Part shown: piece after piece, positions 6,013 to 6,101 of the stretch
How the letters are laid out: each line of letters opens with the position of its first letter
Numbering within the stretch: the stretch's first letter is position 1
Source: Fibrobacter sp.
GTDB taxonomy: Bacteria; Fibrobacterota; Fibrobacteria; Fibrobacterales; Fibrobacteraceae
Assembly (NCBI GenBank): GCA_021443065.1
Contig: JABUUR010000420.1
Span: 1 to 6,101 of the forward strand
Reading direction: 5' to 3'
DNA length: 6,101 nucleotides
Made by a program: the position numbers and the translations under genes
The notes under the pieces: generated by a model
What the model saw: the letters and a program-made list of their open reading frames with translations, nothing else
The model's database searches: none
Told to the model about the DNA's origin: nothing

Positions 6013-6018
6013 TATATT
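6013..6018 (+). promoter_or_regulatory. Putative -10 box (TATATT) of lepA
   Basis: CTATATTTA places TATATT 25 bases before the lepA ATG. No convincing -35 box is seen (nearest is TTTTGG, too far upstream). The same extended motif, CTATATTTA, occurs at the lexA -10. Confidence 0.5.
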
Positions 6019-6043
6019 TAACCAAAAATTTAAATTGGACAAT

Positions 6044-6101
6044 ATGGCTCAAAACGAAAACATCAGAAATTTCAGCATCATCGCCCACATCGACCACGGC
6101 A
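6044..6101 (+). CDS. lepA: Elongation factor 4 (LepA) GTPase, N-terminal fragment
   Basis: Only 19 codons are in the window: MAQNENIRNFSIIAHIDHG. The stretch NIRNFSIIAHIDHG is the start of the translational GTPase G domain, just entering the P-loop (AHIDHGK). The wording NIRNFSIIAHIDHG is typical of LepA; TypA/BipA usually reads NLRNIAIIAHVDHG. LepA acts on ribosomes as a translation factor, with a role in 30S subunit maturation reported. The ribosome site is weak (TTGGAC, 4 bases before the ATG). Divergent from the cyclophilin operon. Confidence 0.85.
   Translation, partial: MAQNENIRNFSIIAHIDHG

Noticed and set aside
6044..6101. TypA/BipA as an alternative for the right-edge GTPase
   Set aside because: The visible residues NFSIIAHIDHG fit LepA better than the usual TypA wording NIAIIAHVDHG. 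With only 19 residues a small doubt remains.

Overview
The window reads as an ordinary chromosomal stretch of a Gram-negative bacterium, most likely Fibrobacter or a close relative. Three things point there. Coding regions have moderate GC while the gaps between genes are very AT-rich. The envelope proteins (an Ala/Pro/Glu-rich beta-barrel protein and a lipoprotein cyclophilin) indicate an outer membrane. Between the -35 and -10 boxes of the lexA promoter lies TGCCCAATTGTACA, one base away from the LexA box that I recall being reported for Fibrobacter succinogenes (TGCNC-N4-GTGCA). The genus is inferred, not proven.

Layout. Positions 1-1550 (minus strand) hold an outer-membrane beta-barrel protein gene followed after 17-18 bases by a CaCA-family (YrbG-like) Na+/Ca2+ antiporter gene that runs off the left edge. 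A 141-base divergent gap separates them from a plus-strand M17 leucyl aminopeptidase (pepA, 1692-3191) with every metal and catalytic residue present. A 119-base gap with a nearly ideal sigma-70-type promoter and a LexA operator leads to lexA (3311-3991). A strong hairpin at 4018-4050 lies between lexA and the convergent minus-strand operon. That operon consists of an exported cyclophilin-type prolyl isomerase (5352-5888) and, only 3 bases after its stop, a 416-residue protein (4098-5348). This second protein joins a histone-H1-like Ala/Lys/Pro domain to a DksA/TraR-spaced four-cysteine zinc finger and an acidic tail. A second divergent gap leads to the first 19 codons of lepA (elongation factor 4) at the right edge.

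Four genes share a TATATT element 25-43 bases before their start codons, probably the local -10 box. No RNA genes, mobile elements or CRISPR arrays were seen. The genes are mostly housekeeping. The least conventional item is the H1-like/zinc-finger protein. The most testable regulatory item is the LexA operator inside the lexA promoter.
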